A stretch of DNA of 64,000 nt from Beijerinckiaceae bacterium (lineage in GTDB: Bacteria > Pseudomonadota > Alphaproteobacteria > Rhizobiales > Beijerinckiaceae): assembly GCA_947475995.1 (NCBI GenBank), contig CANJNI010000007.1:1-64000 (forward strand), in the 5' to 3' direction. The translations under genes and the position numbers were made by a program. Numbering within the stretch: the stretch's first letter is position 1; every line of letters starts with the position of its first letter. This document shows, in pieces, positions 44,059 through 52,080 of the stretch. The notes under the pieces were generated by a model. That model was not told the DNA's origin and did not search any database. It saw only the letters and a program-made list of their open reading frames with translations.

Positions 44059-44904
44059 TCAATCCTTGCCGACGACCGAAATGTCCGGAGCAGCCGGATT
44101 CTTCATGCCGACCACATGATAGCCGGCGTCCACATGCAGGATTTCGCCAGTGACGCCGCGCGCCATCGGGGACACGAGGAAAGCCGCCGTCTCGCCAACT
44201 TCTTCAATCGTCACCGTGCGGCGCAGCGGCGAATTGTATTCGTTCCATTTCAGAATGTACCGGAAGTCGCCGATGCCGGAGGCCGCGAGCGTCTTGATCG
44301 GGCCGGCCGAAACGGCGTTGACGCGGATGTTCTTCTCGCCGAGATCGGCAGCCAGATAGCGTACGCTGGCTTCCAGAGCGGCTTTGGCGACGCCCATCAC
44401 ATTGTAATGCGGCATCCACTTTTCCGCGCCGTAATAGGTGAGCGTCAGAAGCGATCCGCCGTCGGTCATCAACTTTTCCGCACGTTGTGCGACCGCCGTG
44501 AACGAATAGCAGGAAATCAGCAGCGATTTTGTGAAGTTGCCTTCGCTCGTATCGACATAACGACCGGTGAGTTCGTCCTTGTCGGAGAAGGCGATGCAGT
44601 GGACGAGGAAATCAAACTTGCCCCACAGCCGCTGCACTTCCGCGAAGACCGCATCGATGCTGGCCGCATCCGTGACATCGCAATGGCCGACCACCTGCGC
44701 GCCGAGTTCGGCGGCCAGCGGCCGCACCCGCTTCTCCAGCGCTTCGCCCTGATAGGTGAAGGCGAGCTCGGCCCCCTGATCGGCGCAAGCCTTGGCGATG
44801 CCCCAGGCGATCGACCGGTTGTTGGCGACGCCCATGACAAGGCCGCGCTTTCCGGCCAAAATGCCGGAAACGCCGCTATTTGCTGGGCTTTTTGCCTCTG
44901 TCAT
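44059..44904 (-). CDS. fabI: Enoyl-[acyl-carrier-protein] reductase (NADH)
   Basis: A 281-residue short-chain reductase-like enzyme completing each fatty-acid elongation cycle. It has the FabI N-terminal nucleotide motif KRGLVMGVANNRSIAWGIA. The catalytic region is LTYYGAEKWMPHYNVMGVAK, with the Tyr-x6-Lys pair (Y and K of YNVMGVAK). The C-terminal part is VTGEILHVDAGYHVVGM. ATG 44904 gives the usual family N-terminus. It leads a likely two-gene operon with the phosphatase. This target of triclosan-type inhibitors is present in its sensitive-type form as far as can be seen. Confidence 0.95.
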   Translation of the reverse strand: MTEAKSPANSGVSGILAGKRGLVMGVANNRSIAWGIAKACADQGAELAFTYQGEALEKRVRPLAAELGAQVVGHCDVTDAASIDAVFAEVQRLWGKFDFLVHCIAFSDKDELTGRYVDTSEGNFTKSLLISCYSFTAVAQRAEKLMTDGGSLLTLTYYGAEKWMPHYNVMGVAKAALEASVRYLAADLGEKNIRVNAVSAGPIKTLAASGIGDFRYILKWNEYNSPLRRTVTIEEVGETAAFLVSPMARGVTGEILHVDAGYHVVGMKNPAAPDISVVGKD

Positions 44905-45127
44905 GGATGTTCCGTCGTGTTTGTTGGAGGGTCGCGGATGAAAGTCCGGACGGGGCCGTTTAGCCGTGGCCTCCCCGGTTGGCAAGAGTCGCGCATCCCC
45001 GGTCGGGGAGCTTCCGGCGCAGCCTGACCTTTGGAAGCAGGCGGTGCGGGGTTCCCCATAGGCAATGCGACGGGCCTGTCCTAAGATGGAGCATCAGCAT
45101 CACGGCGACGCGGGCGGGATTCGGGTC

Positions 45128-45667
45128 ATGGGATTTCGGGAGGAGGTCGATCGTATCGCGCCGCGTTTGCGTCGCTTTGCGCGCGCGCTCGTTCCGGGCG
45201 ATTTCGACGCACGCCCCGAGACCGCCGATGCGCTGGTGCAGGAAACGGTCCTGCGCGCCGTGCGCAGCGAAAAGCTCATTGATCCTGCAAGCCTCGCCCA
45301 CTGGCTGTTCGCTACGCTGATCGACATCCATCTGACCAGCCTGAAGCGTCCGGCCTTCGTGCGTCCCGGCAAGCCCGAGCGCGTCCCCCAATCGCCGAAG
45401 GCGCGAGAGCGCAACCCGGCGATCGACCCGGTCGGCGCATTGGGCGATGCGCTCGAAGCGCTCGCGCCCGACGACCGTGTGGCCTTTCTGCTCGTCTGTC
45501 TGGAAAGCTTTTCCTACGACGACGCGGCCGAGATCGTCCGGGCGCCGCGTCCGGTCGTGGTGCAGCGATTGGTGCGAGCGCGCAACCAGATGGCCGGCGG
45601 GTTCGACGCCTCGCTTCTGGCGGTGGATCGCGCCGGGCGGCATCCGCATCTGCGGCTCGTCAAATAG
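45128..45667 (+). CDS. ECF-type RNA polymerase sigma factor
   Basis: A 179-residue sigma-70-family protein with compact regions 2 (ADALVQETVLRAVRSEKLI, HWLFATLIDIHL) and 4 (LAPDDRVAFLLVCLESFSYD, then DAAEIVRAPRPVVVQRLVRAR). Region 4 retains the usual helix-turn-helix spacing but has a proline-rich turn, atypical for ECFs. ATG 45128 starts the conserved part. The anti-sigma gene follows 3 nt after the stop. Its group was not determined; it resembles minor alphaproteobacterial ECFs. Confidence 0.75.
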   Translation: MGFREEVDRIAPRLRRFARALVPGDFDARPETADALVQETVLRAVRSEKLIDPASLAHWLFATLIDIHLTSLKRPAFVRPGKPERVPQSPKARERNPAIDPVGALGDALEALAPDDRVAFLLVCLESFSYDDAAEIVRAPRPVVVQRLVRARNQMAGGFDASLLAVDRAGRHPHLRLVK

Positions 45668-45670
45668 GCC

Positions 45671-46573
45671 ATGAAACGCATCGGGCATACGATCACAGAC
45701 GCCGATCTGGCCGCCTATGCGGACCATGAGACGAGCAGCGTTTCGATTGCGGAAATCGAGCAGCATCTGGCGCAGAACCCCGAGGATGCGGGGCGGATCG
45801 AGATGTGGCGCAAGCAGTCCGAAGCCCTGCGGGCCGTCTATGGCCGCGTGGTGTTCGAACCGCTGCCGCCCGCCGTCTCGCTGGCCCAGCCCCGCGGCGC
45901 GCGGCCGGAAGCCGTGGCTGGCGAAGCGGCCGATCCGGACGCCCCGATCCGGCAGGTCCTGAAGTTCGAGCCCCGAAAGCCCGGGAGCGCACCTCATCCG
46001 GCGCGCCAGCGCATGACGCTGGTGCTTTTGTGTCTGGTGATGCTGGCGCTGTTCTATCTCGTCAGCCAGATCGGGCCGGGCGGCCTGATGTCGACCATTC
46101 TCCCGTCCCCCAATTATTCCGCCGGGTCGGAACAGCAGGCAGGAGCGTCCGACGCGCTGGCGCTGGCGAGGCGCGCCGGGGAAGCGCACCGCACCTATGC
46201 GACCGGCGATCCGCCGCGCCCGGGCGAGTGGCTTCCGGCGCAGGATGCTTCGCTGGCAGCCTTCCTGTCGCGCCGCACCGGGCTGCCGCTCTCCCTGCCG
46301 GACCTGACGTCATCGGGTCTGAAATTGCGCGGTGGGCGCATCACGCCGGGCGAACTCGGGGCGGCGGCGTTCCTGCTCTACGAGGGGACGGCCGACGACC
46401 GGATCGGGCTCCTGATCGCCCGCACGGTGCCGGACGATACGGGGCCCGTCTATCGCGAGGACCGGGCGACCGGCGTCCTCGGCTGGACCAAAAACGGCGC
46501 AGCCTATGCGCTGACCGCCAGCGGCGATTCCGATCGCCTCATGCGGCTCTACCGGCTGATCGCCGGAAACTAG
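45671..46573 (+). CDS. Membrane anti-sigma factor
   Basis: A 300-residue protein. The N-terminal ~60 residues ([20 protein letters not shown] to [10 protein letters not shown]) resemble an anti-sigma domain without a zinc CHC motif. One membrane helix lies at ~115-134, and a periplasmic domain of ~165 residues follows. It likely holds the preceding sigma factor at the membrane until a periplasmic signal arrives. The stop CTAG is shared with the convergent DnaJ-like gene. Confidence 0.7.
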   Translation: MKRIGHTITDADLAAYADHETSSVSIAEIEQHLAQNPEDAGRIEMWRKQSEALRAVYGRVVFEPLPPAVSLAQPRGARPEAVAGEAADPDAPIRQVLKFEPRKPGSAPHPARQRMTLVLLCLVMLALFYLVSQIGPGGLMSTILPSPNYSAGSEQQAGASDALALARRAGEAHRTYATGDPPRPGEWLPAQDASLAAFLSRRTGLPLSLPDLTSSGLKLRGGRITPGELGAAAFLLYEGTADDRIGLLIARTVPDDTGPVYREDRATGVLGWTKNGAAYALTASGDSDRLMRLYRLIAGN

Positions 46574-47502
46574 CCCGTCATGTCCCGGCGCGGGTTATAG
46601 GGCCGTTCGAACTGCCATTTGCGCATCAGGTCTTCGAGGTCGGTCCCGGCACTTTCCGGCAGCACGATGCGGATCGTGGCGAGCAGGTCGCCATTGCCGC
46701 CCGCGCCGTTGGGCAGGCCCTTGCCGCGCAGGCGCAGGGTGCGGCCCGCATTGGTTCCGGGCGGGATGTTCATCTCGACCGCGCCGGTGAGGGTGGGAAT
46801 CTGGACCTTGCCGCCCAGCACGGCCTCGTAGAGCGCCAGAGGCAGATCGACCCGCAGGTCATGTCCGTCCACCTTGAAGAACGGATGCTGGGCGATCTGG
46901 ACGGTCACCATGCAGTCGCCCGGCTCTCCGTTGGGCAGCGGCGACGAATAGCCCTGTCCCTTGAGGCGGATCTGCTTGCCGGATTCCATTCCGGCCGGAA
47001 TGCGCACGTCGAGCGTCTTGCCGGTGGGCAGCGCGACGCGCTTCGAGGTTCCGGAAACGGATTCGGCCAGCGACACCGTTACGATGACGCCGAGGTCCTG
47101 ACCGCGCGGCGGTTCCTGCCGTCCGCCCCGGCGACCGCCCGAGAACAGATCGGCGAATATATCGCCCGCGTCGAAGCCGCCGGCGCCGAACGGATTGCCG
47201 CCCCGCGCCTCATATTGCGCGCCGGTGCGACGACCGCCACCGAACGGACCCTGACCGCCGAAACCCTCGAAGCCCCTCGGCTTTCCGTCGGCGTCGATCT
47301 CGCCGCGGTCGAACTGGCCGCGCTTCTTGTCGTCGCCCAGAATTTCATAGGCCGAATTGGCCTCGGCGAACTTTTCCTTGGCCTTGGGGTCGGTCTTGTT
47401 CTGGTCGGGGTGAAATTTCTTGGCGAGCTTCCGATATGCCTTCTTGATGTCGTCGGCGCTCGCCGATTTGCCGACGCCCAGCACTGTGTATGGATCGCGC
47501 AT
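46570..47502 (-). CDS. DnaJ-like co-chaperone (type B, CbpA-like)
   Basis: A 310-residue protein. The J domain (~1-66) contains the HPD motif in KKFHPDQNK; a Gly/Phe-rich linker runs ~75-125; two C-terminal beta domains follow ([36 protein letters not shown], then a second copy pattern). There is no cysteine-rich zinc domain, so it is a type II DnaJ like CbpA, stimulating DnaK. ATG 47502 starts the J domain; the longer open frame to 47646 lies in a hairpin-rich leader. Confidence 0.85.
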   Translation of the reverse strand: MRDPYTVLGVGKSASADDIKKAYRKLAKKFHPDQNKTDPKAKEKFAEANSAYEILGDDKKRGQFDRGEIDADGKPRGFEGFGGQGPFGGGRRTGAQYEARGGNPFGAGGFDAGDIFADLFSGGRRGGRQEPPRGQDLGVIVTVSLAESVSGTSKRVALPTGKTLDVRIPAGMESGKQIRLKGQGYSSPLPNGEPGDCMVTVQIAQHPFFKVDGHDLRVDLPLALYEAVLGGKVQIPTLTGAVEMNIPPGTNAGRTLRLRGKGLPNGAGGNGDLLATIRIVLPESAGTDLEDLMRKWQFERPYNPRRDMTG

Positions 47503-47575
47503 TGCCCTGAGCCCACTCCGGCGTCCGCCCGAAAGGCACGGACGCAATGTCTCTCGTGTGTATCTGGGTTTTGCG

Positions 47576-47635
47576 CCCCGCTTTCGCAAGGCGCAAGCGG
47601 GGCGGGGGAGCCTCTGCGGTTTCCCCCCGCTTGCG
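47576..47635. other. Mutually exclusive GC hairpins upstream of dnaJ-like gene
   Basis: CCCCGCTT (47576-47583) pairs with AAGCGGGG (47595-47602). The latter, extended to 47592, also pairs over 11 bp with CCCCGCTTGCG (47625-47635). A third hairpin (GCGTCCG 47521-47527 with CGGACGC 47539-47545) sits closer to the start codon. The region separates two divergent genes. Confidence 0.45.
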
Positions 47636-47702
47636 ACCCCCAACACTCATGCTAGCATCCGCCCAACAGACCGGCCCGGGGAGGCCGCACAGGGAGGACA
47701 GA

Positions 47703-48710
47703 ATGCGTCGCACTTGGACCGCACTCGGCATGGCTCTGGCTTGCGGGCTCGCAACCGGCGCGGCGCAGGCGCAGGACTTCTACAAGGGCAAGACCATCAC
47801 GGTCGTGGTCGGCAATACGCCTGGCGGCGGGTTCGACGCGAACGGGAGGCTTCTGGCCCGGCACATCGGGCGCTTCATTCCCGGTACGCCCGATATTGTG
47901 GTGAGCAACATGCCGGGCGCATCAAGCCAGCGCGCCGTGCAATATCTCGATCAGAACGCGGCCCGCGACGGCACCGTGATGACGATCTTCAATTTCGGCC
48001 TCATCGGCGAATCCCGCCTGACGCCCGACAAGGTGCGCATCGACTTCACCAAATATAATTGGGTCGGCAGCATCGGGATGGATATTTCGGTCTGCTACAT
48101 GTTCCACACCAAGGGCGCGAAGACGCTGGCGGAGGTGCAGAAAATTCCGCAGGTGGTGATGGGCCTGACCAATGTCGGCACGTCGAACGACGTGAACCAG
48201 CGCATCATGAGCAAGCTGTTCGGCGTCAACCTCAAGCAGGTCGCCGGCTATCCGGGCAGCGCCGAACTGCGGCTCGCCACCGAGCGCGGCGAACTCGACG
48301 GGGATTGCGGCTCATGGGGTTCGGTTCCGATCGACTGGATCGAGGGCAAGAAAATCTATCCGTTCCTGCGCACGGCGGCGATCGTGCCGCCCGACCTGCC
48401 GAAGGAAGTGCCGTATGCGGTGGATATCGCCCCGACGCCGCAGGCTGCGGAGGTCATCAAGTTTCTCGTCTCGTCCGTCGAGGTCGGGCGTCCGTTCATC
48501 ATGTCGGCGGCGGTGCCGGAGGAGCGCATGAAGATTCTCCGCACCGCCTTCGACCAGATGGTCAAGGACCCGGCATTCATCGCCGAAGCCAACAAGCAGC
48601 GCCTGCCGGTGATGCCGCGTTCGGCTGACGAGGCGATGGACGTCGTGAAGAAAATCTATGCGGCCTCGCCCGCCACGATTGAAGCCGCGCGCAAGCTCGT
48701 GGGGGAATGA
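47703..48710 (+). CDS. Tripartite tricarboxylate transporter substrate-binding protein (Bug/TctC family)
   Basis: A 335-residue periplasmic protein. The signal peptide is cleaved after AQAQ (~24). It has the family start FYKGKTITVVVGNTPGGGFDANGRLLARH, the ligand-loop region SNMPGASSQRA, and a GYPGSAELRLATERGELDG segment. It captures a carboxylate for a TctAB permease, which is not adjacent, as is common for Bug proteins. AGGGAGGAC precedes ATG 47703; the longer upstream frame has no support. Two cysteines (CYMF, DGDCGSW) are unusual. Confidence 0.85.
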   Translation: MRRTWTALGMALACGLATGAAQAQDFYKGKTITVVVGNTPGGGFDANGRLLARHIGRFIPGTPDIVVSNMPGASSQRAVQYLDQNAARDGTVMTIFNFGLIGESRLTPDKVRIDFTKYNWVGSIGMDISVCYMFHTKGAKTLAEVQKIPQVVMGLTNVGTSNDVNQRIMSKLFGVNLKQVAGYPGSAELRLATERGELDGDCGSWGSVPIDWIEGKKIYPFLRTAAIVPPDLPKEVPYAVDIAPTPQAAEVIKFLVSSVEVGRPFIMSAAVPEERMKILRTAFDQMVKDPAFIAEANKQRLPVMPRSADEAMDVVKKIYAASPATIEAARKLVGE

Positions 48711-48719
48711 GCTTTCAGC

Positions 48720-49172
48720 TCAGACCTTTTTCCAGGGCTTGACGTCCGAGACCGTCCAGTCGCCGGACTTGTCGCGGCAGCCGGTTCCCTGCTGCGACTG
48801 GCCCGGATGGGAGCCGCCGAGTTCGCTGATGAAGGCGCGGCAGATCAGGCCGTCCACGGCCTGTGCTTCGCCGACGGGCGTGAACGAGCCTTTGACCCCG
48901 GTCGCCGGATTGTCCCAGCGAACAGGCGCGCCGCTGCCTTGCGGATCAAGCGCGATGCCGAGTGCGCCGCTCGCGCGCCGCCAGTCCTCCGCATCGAGGC
49001 TGCCGGAGAGCGGCGAAATGGGCTTCCGGATTGATCCGGTCACGTCATCCTGCGATATGAACGAGGGAAGCGGGATCGCGGCCGAACAGCCCCCGAGGCC
49101 AGCCGCGAGGATCAGACAGAGAGCAGGCGCCGTCAAGGAAAGGCGGATGCGGGTGTCGGAAATGCGGTTCAC
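48720..49172 (-). CDS. Surface-antigen-like lipoprotein (RT0821 type)
   Basis: A 150-residue protein with a lipoprotein signal ending AAGLGGCS (lipobox Cys29). A short polar linker and a compact domain follow: [33 protein letters not shown] and [16 protein letters not shown]. This C-terminal pattern is that of the Rickettsia/Rhizobiales RT0821 group of outer-membrane surface proteins of unknown role. It is divergent from pdxH by only 42 bp. Confidence 0.65.
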   Translation of the reverse strand: MNRISDTRIRLSLTAPALCLILAAGLGGCSAAIPLPSFISQDDVTGSIRKPISPLSGSLDAEDWRRASGALGIALDPQGSGAPVRWDNPATGVKGSFTPVGEAQAVDGLICRAFISELGGSHPGQSQQGTGCRDKSGDWTVSDVKPWKKV

Positions 49173-49214
49173 GGCTGCGACTGTTACCTGAAAACAATAG
49201 CGAGGAACCTGACA

Positions 49215-49826
49215 TTGAACCAGTTAACAGACGGTGACTTGCTGCCCGAGAACGAGCCGTTCGGGCTGTTCCAGAACTGGATGAAAGAGGCCGAAAAAAG
49301 CGAGCCGAACGACCCCAACGCCATGGCGCTCGCCACTGTCGACAACGATGGAATGCCGGACGTCCGCATGGTGCTGCTGAAGGGCGTCGACACCGGCTTC
49401 GTCTTCTACACCAATCGCGAAAGCCGGAAGGGCCGCGAGCTCGACGCCAGCATGAAGGCGTCGGTGAATTTCCACTGGAAGTCGCTGCGCCGTCAGGTCC
49501 GGGTTCGCGGGCCAGTCGAACAGGTGACCGACCGGGAGTCCGACGAATATTTCGCCTCGCGCCCGCGCGACAGCCGCATCGGCGCATGGGCCAGCCAGCA
49601 ATCGCGTCCGATGGACAGCCGCTTCGCGCTCGAAAAGGCCGTGACGATTTACGCCGCGAAATACGCCATCGGCGAGGTGCCGCGTCCGCCCTACTGGATC
49701 GGCTACCGGGTCAAGCCGATCTACATGGAATTCTGGACCGACAAGCCCTTCAGGCTGCACGAACGTCTCGTCTATCGTCGCCCGGCCCCGCAGGGCGGCT
49801 GGAAGCAGGATCGCTTCTTCCCCTGA
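49215..49826 (+). CDS. pdxH: Pyridoxamine/pyridoxine 5'-phosphate oxidase
   Basis: A 203-residue FMN enzyme producing pyridoxal phosphate. Signatures: [50 protein letters not shown], and the C-terminal IEFW-like [18 protein letters not shown] with the final WKQDRFFP. The start is a TTG at 49215 after GAGGAA; no nearer ATG preserves the N-terminus. The stop is 12 nt before the next gene. Confidence 0.93.
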   Translation: MNQLTDGDLLPENEPFGLFQNWMKEAEKSEPNDPNAMALATVDNDGMPDVRMVLLKGVDTGFVFYTNRESRKGRELDASMKASVNFHWKSLRRQVRVRGPVEQVTDRESDEYFASRPRDSRIGAWASQQSRPMDSRFALEKAVTIYAAKYAIGEVPRPPYWIGYRVKPIYMEFWTDKPFRLHERLVYRRPAPQGGWKQDRFFP

Positions 49827-49838
49827 GAGAGGCGTGTC

Positions 49839-50309
49839 ATGCGGATCGTCCGGCGCCTTCTGGCTTTCCTCATCGGCTGGATGGCGGCCATTCCGGCTTT
49901 CTTTATCGCCATGGCGGTTTTCTTCGGAATAGCGGCGCAGATGTCCGCGCAGCCCGGCTATTGGGTCGCAATGGCTGTATCGCCGGTATTCCTCGTCAGT
50001 CTGCCGCATCTGGCGCTGTTCGGGATCATTCTGGCGGTGGTGCTGACGGCTGTACCGGTGATGGCGCTTGGACTGGCAAGCGAGGCCTTCGGGTGGCGCT
50101 CCGTCTGGCTCTTTGTTTTCTGCAGCGTGGGGCTGGCGGCGTGGCAATATTTCGTCCTGACGCCTCGTACGCTTTTCGGCCCCGCCGATTTCACCGCCAT
50201 GCTGGAGGCGGGGCTGTTCGGTCTGGCTGGCGGCGTTTCGGGATTCGTTTACTGGGCGATTGCGGGCCGGTGCGCGGGCTTTCGGAAAGTCTCAGAGCCT
50301 GCAGCTTGA
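49839..50309 (+). CDS. Integral membrane protein of unknown function
   Basis: A 156-residue protein with about five hydrophobic helices (for example LLAFLIGWMAAIPAFFIAMA and ALFGIILAVVLTAVPVMALG) and little else. There is no recognisable motif. It starts 12 nt after pdxH and is likely co-transcribed. GAGAGG precedes the ATG. Confidence 0.6.
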   Translation: MRIVRRLLAFLIGWMAAIPAFFIAMAVFFGIAAQMSAQPGYWVAMAVSPVFLVSLPHLALFGIILAVVLTAVPVMALGLASEAFGWRSVWLFVFCSVGLAAWQYFVLTPRTLFGPADFTAMLEAGLFGLAGGVSGFVYWAIAGRCAGFRKVSEPAA

Positions 50310-50361
50310 AAGCGCGCGTTGCTGCGGTCAGATTGCAGGCTCCGCAGAGGCCAATGTTTGC

Positions 50362-50802
50362 ATGAGCGATTCGCGCGACTATCCGGCACGACCGATTCTG
50401 GCGGCGAGCGCAGCCGTGTTTCGCGACGGCCGCGTTCTGGTCGGGGCGCGCCGCAAGCCGCCCTACAGCGATGTGTTCAGCCTGCCGGGCGGCGTCGTGG
50501 AGCCTGGCGAAACGCTCGAACAGGCAGCGCTGCGCGAACTCATGGAAGAAACCGGCGTCGTCGCCGAGATCGTCGCCTTCAACCGTCACGTCGAGATCAT
50601 CCAGAACGACGATGACCTGAAGGTGAAGCGCCACTTCGTCATCGCCTCGTTCGTGGCGCGCTGGGTCTCCGGAGAAGGAGAGCCGAGCGATGAACTGGGT
50701 CCATTGCTGTGGGCCGACGAGGCGGACCTCGCATCGCTGAAGACAACGCCCGGCCTGCCGGGGCTGCTGAAGCGCGCGCGCGAACTGGCGGCCTCCGCAT
50801 GA
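50362..50802 (+). CDS. Nudix hydrolase
   Basis: A 146-residue protein with a perfect Nudix box (GGVVEPGETLEQAALREL then MEETGV), preceded by RPILAASAAVFRDGRVLVGAR. It hydrolyses a nucleoside diphosphate linked to another moiety. The style (ADP-ribose-like / MutT-like short form) does not define the substrate. The stop overlaps the start of the next gene (ATGA). Confidence 0.88.
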   Translation: MSDSRDYPARPILAASAAVFRDGRVLVGARRKPPYSDVFSLPGGVVEPGETLEQAALRELMEETGVVAEIVAFNRHVEIIQNDDDLKVKRHFVIASFVARWVSGEGEPSDELGPLLWADEADLASLKTTPGLPGLLKRARELAASA

Positions 50803-51227
50803 GCTTCAGACGAGGGCTTGCGGCGGGGATGGCCTGCCTGCTTCTGTGCGGACCGATGGCCAGCGCCCAGCAGCGCGCTCCGCAACCGCCGCGTGCGGAA
50901 CCGCCGCCGGCCGCCGAACCGCCCGCTCCCTATGAGCCGCAGCTTCTGCGTCTTGCCGAAATCCTCGGCTCGCTGGCCTTTCTGCGCGATCTCTGCGGGG
51001 CGGGCGACGGCGACAAGTGGCGCGCCCAGATGGCCGCGCTGCTGGCCGCAGAGGGCTCCGTCGAGGGTCGCAAGGAGCGACTGGCGGGCGCTTTCAATCG
51101 CGGGTTCCGGGGCTTCGAGCAAAGCTACCGCTCGTGCACGCCGAACGCCGAACTCGTCATCAGCCGCTATATCGAGGAAGGCGAGCGCATCGCCCGCGAT
51201 GTCGCCAGCCGCTACGGCGCGGGCTGA
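50799..51227 (+). CDS. TIGR02301-type secreted protein
   Basis: A 142-residue protein with a signal peptide (GMACLLLCGPMASAQ), a proline-rich stretch (PPRAEPPPAAEPPAPYEP), and a helical domain. The domain has LLRLAEILGSLAFLRDLC then KWRAQMAALLAAEG and FNRGFRGFEQSYRSCTP. Two Cys bracket the domain and probably pair. This matches the alphaproteobacterial TIGR02301 family of unknown function. ATG 50799 overlaps the Nudix stop. Confidence 0.7.
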   Translation: MSFRRGLAAGMACLLLCGPMASAQQRAPQPPRAEPPPAAEPPAPYEPQLLRLAEILGSLAFLRDLCGAGDGDKWRAQMAALLAAEGSVEGRKERLAGAFNRGFRGFEQSYRSCTPNAELVISRYIEEGERIARDVASRYGAG

Positions 51228-51311
51228 TCGGTCGACTTGTCCCCAGCCCGTTAACCTTTTCGAAAGACTCGTGTCGCGCCGGCCCGGCCTGATCAATATG
51301 GTCCAGCCACC

Positions 51312-51569
51312 ATGATGTATGGCGATGCCGAAAATATCGACGAGAACGCGCAGGACGACGAGCGCCGCGAGGCGCTGGCGTATGTGACGGAAGCTTTCGC
51401 GGAAGCGCTGCTGGCCGGCATCGACGGCGATTGCTTCGCGCATGCGGCGATGTTCTCCGCCCTGCAGGAACTTGTCTGCACTTATGGCGAAGAGCCTGTT
51501 GCGCAATTTGCCGAGCGTCTGCCAAAGCGCATTCGCGACGGGGAGTTCTCTGTCGCGCAGCGTCACTGA
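51312..51569 (+). CDS. Hypothetical small acidic protein (85 aa)
   Basis: An 85-residue helical protein, MMYGDAENIDENAQDDERRE then ALAYVTEAFAEALLAGIDGD and a C-terminal basic tail. It contains two Cys (GDCFAHAA, LVCTYGE). There is no known domain, though such proteins are widespread near TIGR02301 genes in Rhizobiales. It is the last gene before the 511-bp gene-free region. Confidence 0.55.
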   Translation: MMYGDAENIDENAQDDERREALAYVTEAFAEALLAGIDGDCFAHAAMFSALQELVCTYGEEPVAQFAERLPKRIRDGEFSVAQRH

Positions 51570-51748
51570 GCCTGTAGAAAAATTACGATTTCAAGCTGAA
51601 GCGTGACAGGATTATTTCCTGTTGTGGCGCAGCGCCCAATTTTGTTTCCTCCGCACATGGAGGTACGCGCGACGCTGATGCGTCCCGCGGATCGGAGCTC
51701 CCCCCGGGGCCACGCGAACGGGTTTCCCCCCTTCCCTCCAGCCCTTAA

Positions 51749-51820
51749 CCGCGGCGTCGCGCCGCTGTCCTGCGCAAGCGCCCGCGCGTGGAGGATGTCA
51801 GGCGACGCCGCGGCTTTTTT
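51749..51820 (+). ncRNA. Candidate structured RNA 3' end with intrinsic terminator (1)
   Basis: CCGCGGCGTCGC (51749-51760) pairs perfectly with GCGACGCCGCGG (51802-51813), enclosing about 41 nt with internal structure. TTTTTT follows at 51815-51820. The 5' end is unknown. It could be a small RNA or the terminator of the upstream operon. Confidence 0.4.
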
Positions 51821-52008
51821 CAACGCATCCGTACTTATACGGCGACATCGCGTCGCGGATCATGCGCGCCCGAAAGGAAAGTTTCCTCTTGTGGGGCGGG
51901 CGTCTTTTTCGTTTGTTGTCTGCACGGGGTAACGCTCCACGCATCGCGTTTCGCAGCTTTGGCTCTCCCCGGGGCGCTGCGATCGGGATCTCCTGACTCC
52001 GTCTCTTC

Positions 52009-52076
52009 CCCTGCGGCATCGGACGCGCAGACGAACTTCCGTTCGCCCGCGATCGTGCGATTGCCGCAGGGCTTTT
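52009..52076 (+). ncRNA. Candidate structured RNA 3' end with intrinsic terminator (2)
   Basis: CCCTGCGGCA (52009-52018) pairs with TGCCGCAGGG (52062-52071) around a 43-nt interior with its own hairpin (CGAACTTCCGTTCG), followed by CTTTTCTT. It is the same topology as the first fold. Confidence 0.4.
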
Positions 52077-52080
52077 CTTC

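Larger units (their letters stand above)
51570..52080. other. Gene-free region with two long RNA-like folds
   Basis: No convincing coding frame exists on either strand. The region contains two large stem-loops, each followed by a T-run on the plus strand (51749-51820; 52009-52076). Smaller hairpins lie between them: CCGTACTTATACGG and GCGACATCGCGTCGC near 51830-51860, and GGAAAGTTTCC near 51890. Pyrimidine-rich single-stranded segments (CTCCCCCCGGGG, TTCCCTCCAG) precede them. Confidence 0.5.

Noticed and set aside
51563-51823. 86-residue minus-strand frame in the gene-free region
   Set aside because: Lacks a Shine-Dalgarno and any domain, and its 5' part covers the strong stem and T-run of an RNA-like fold.
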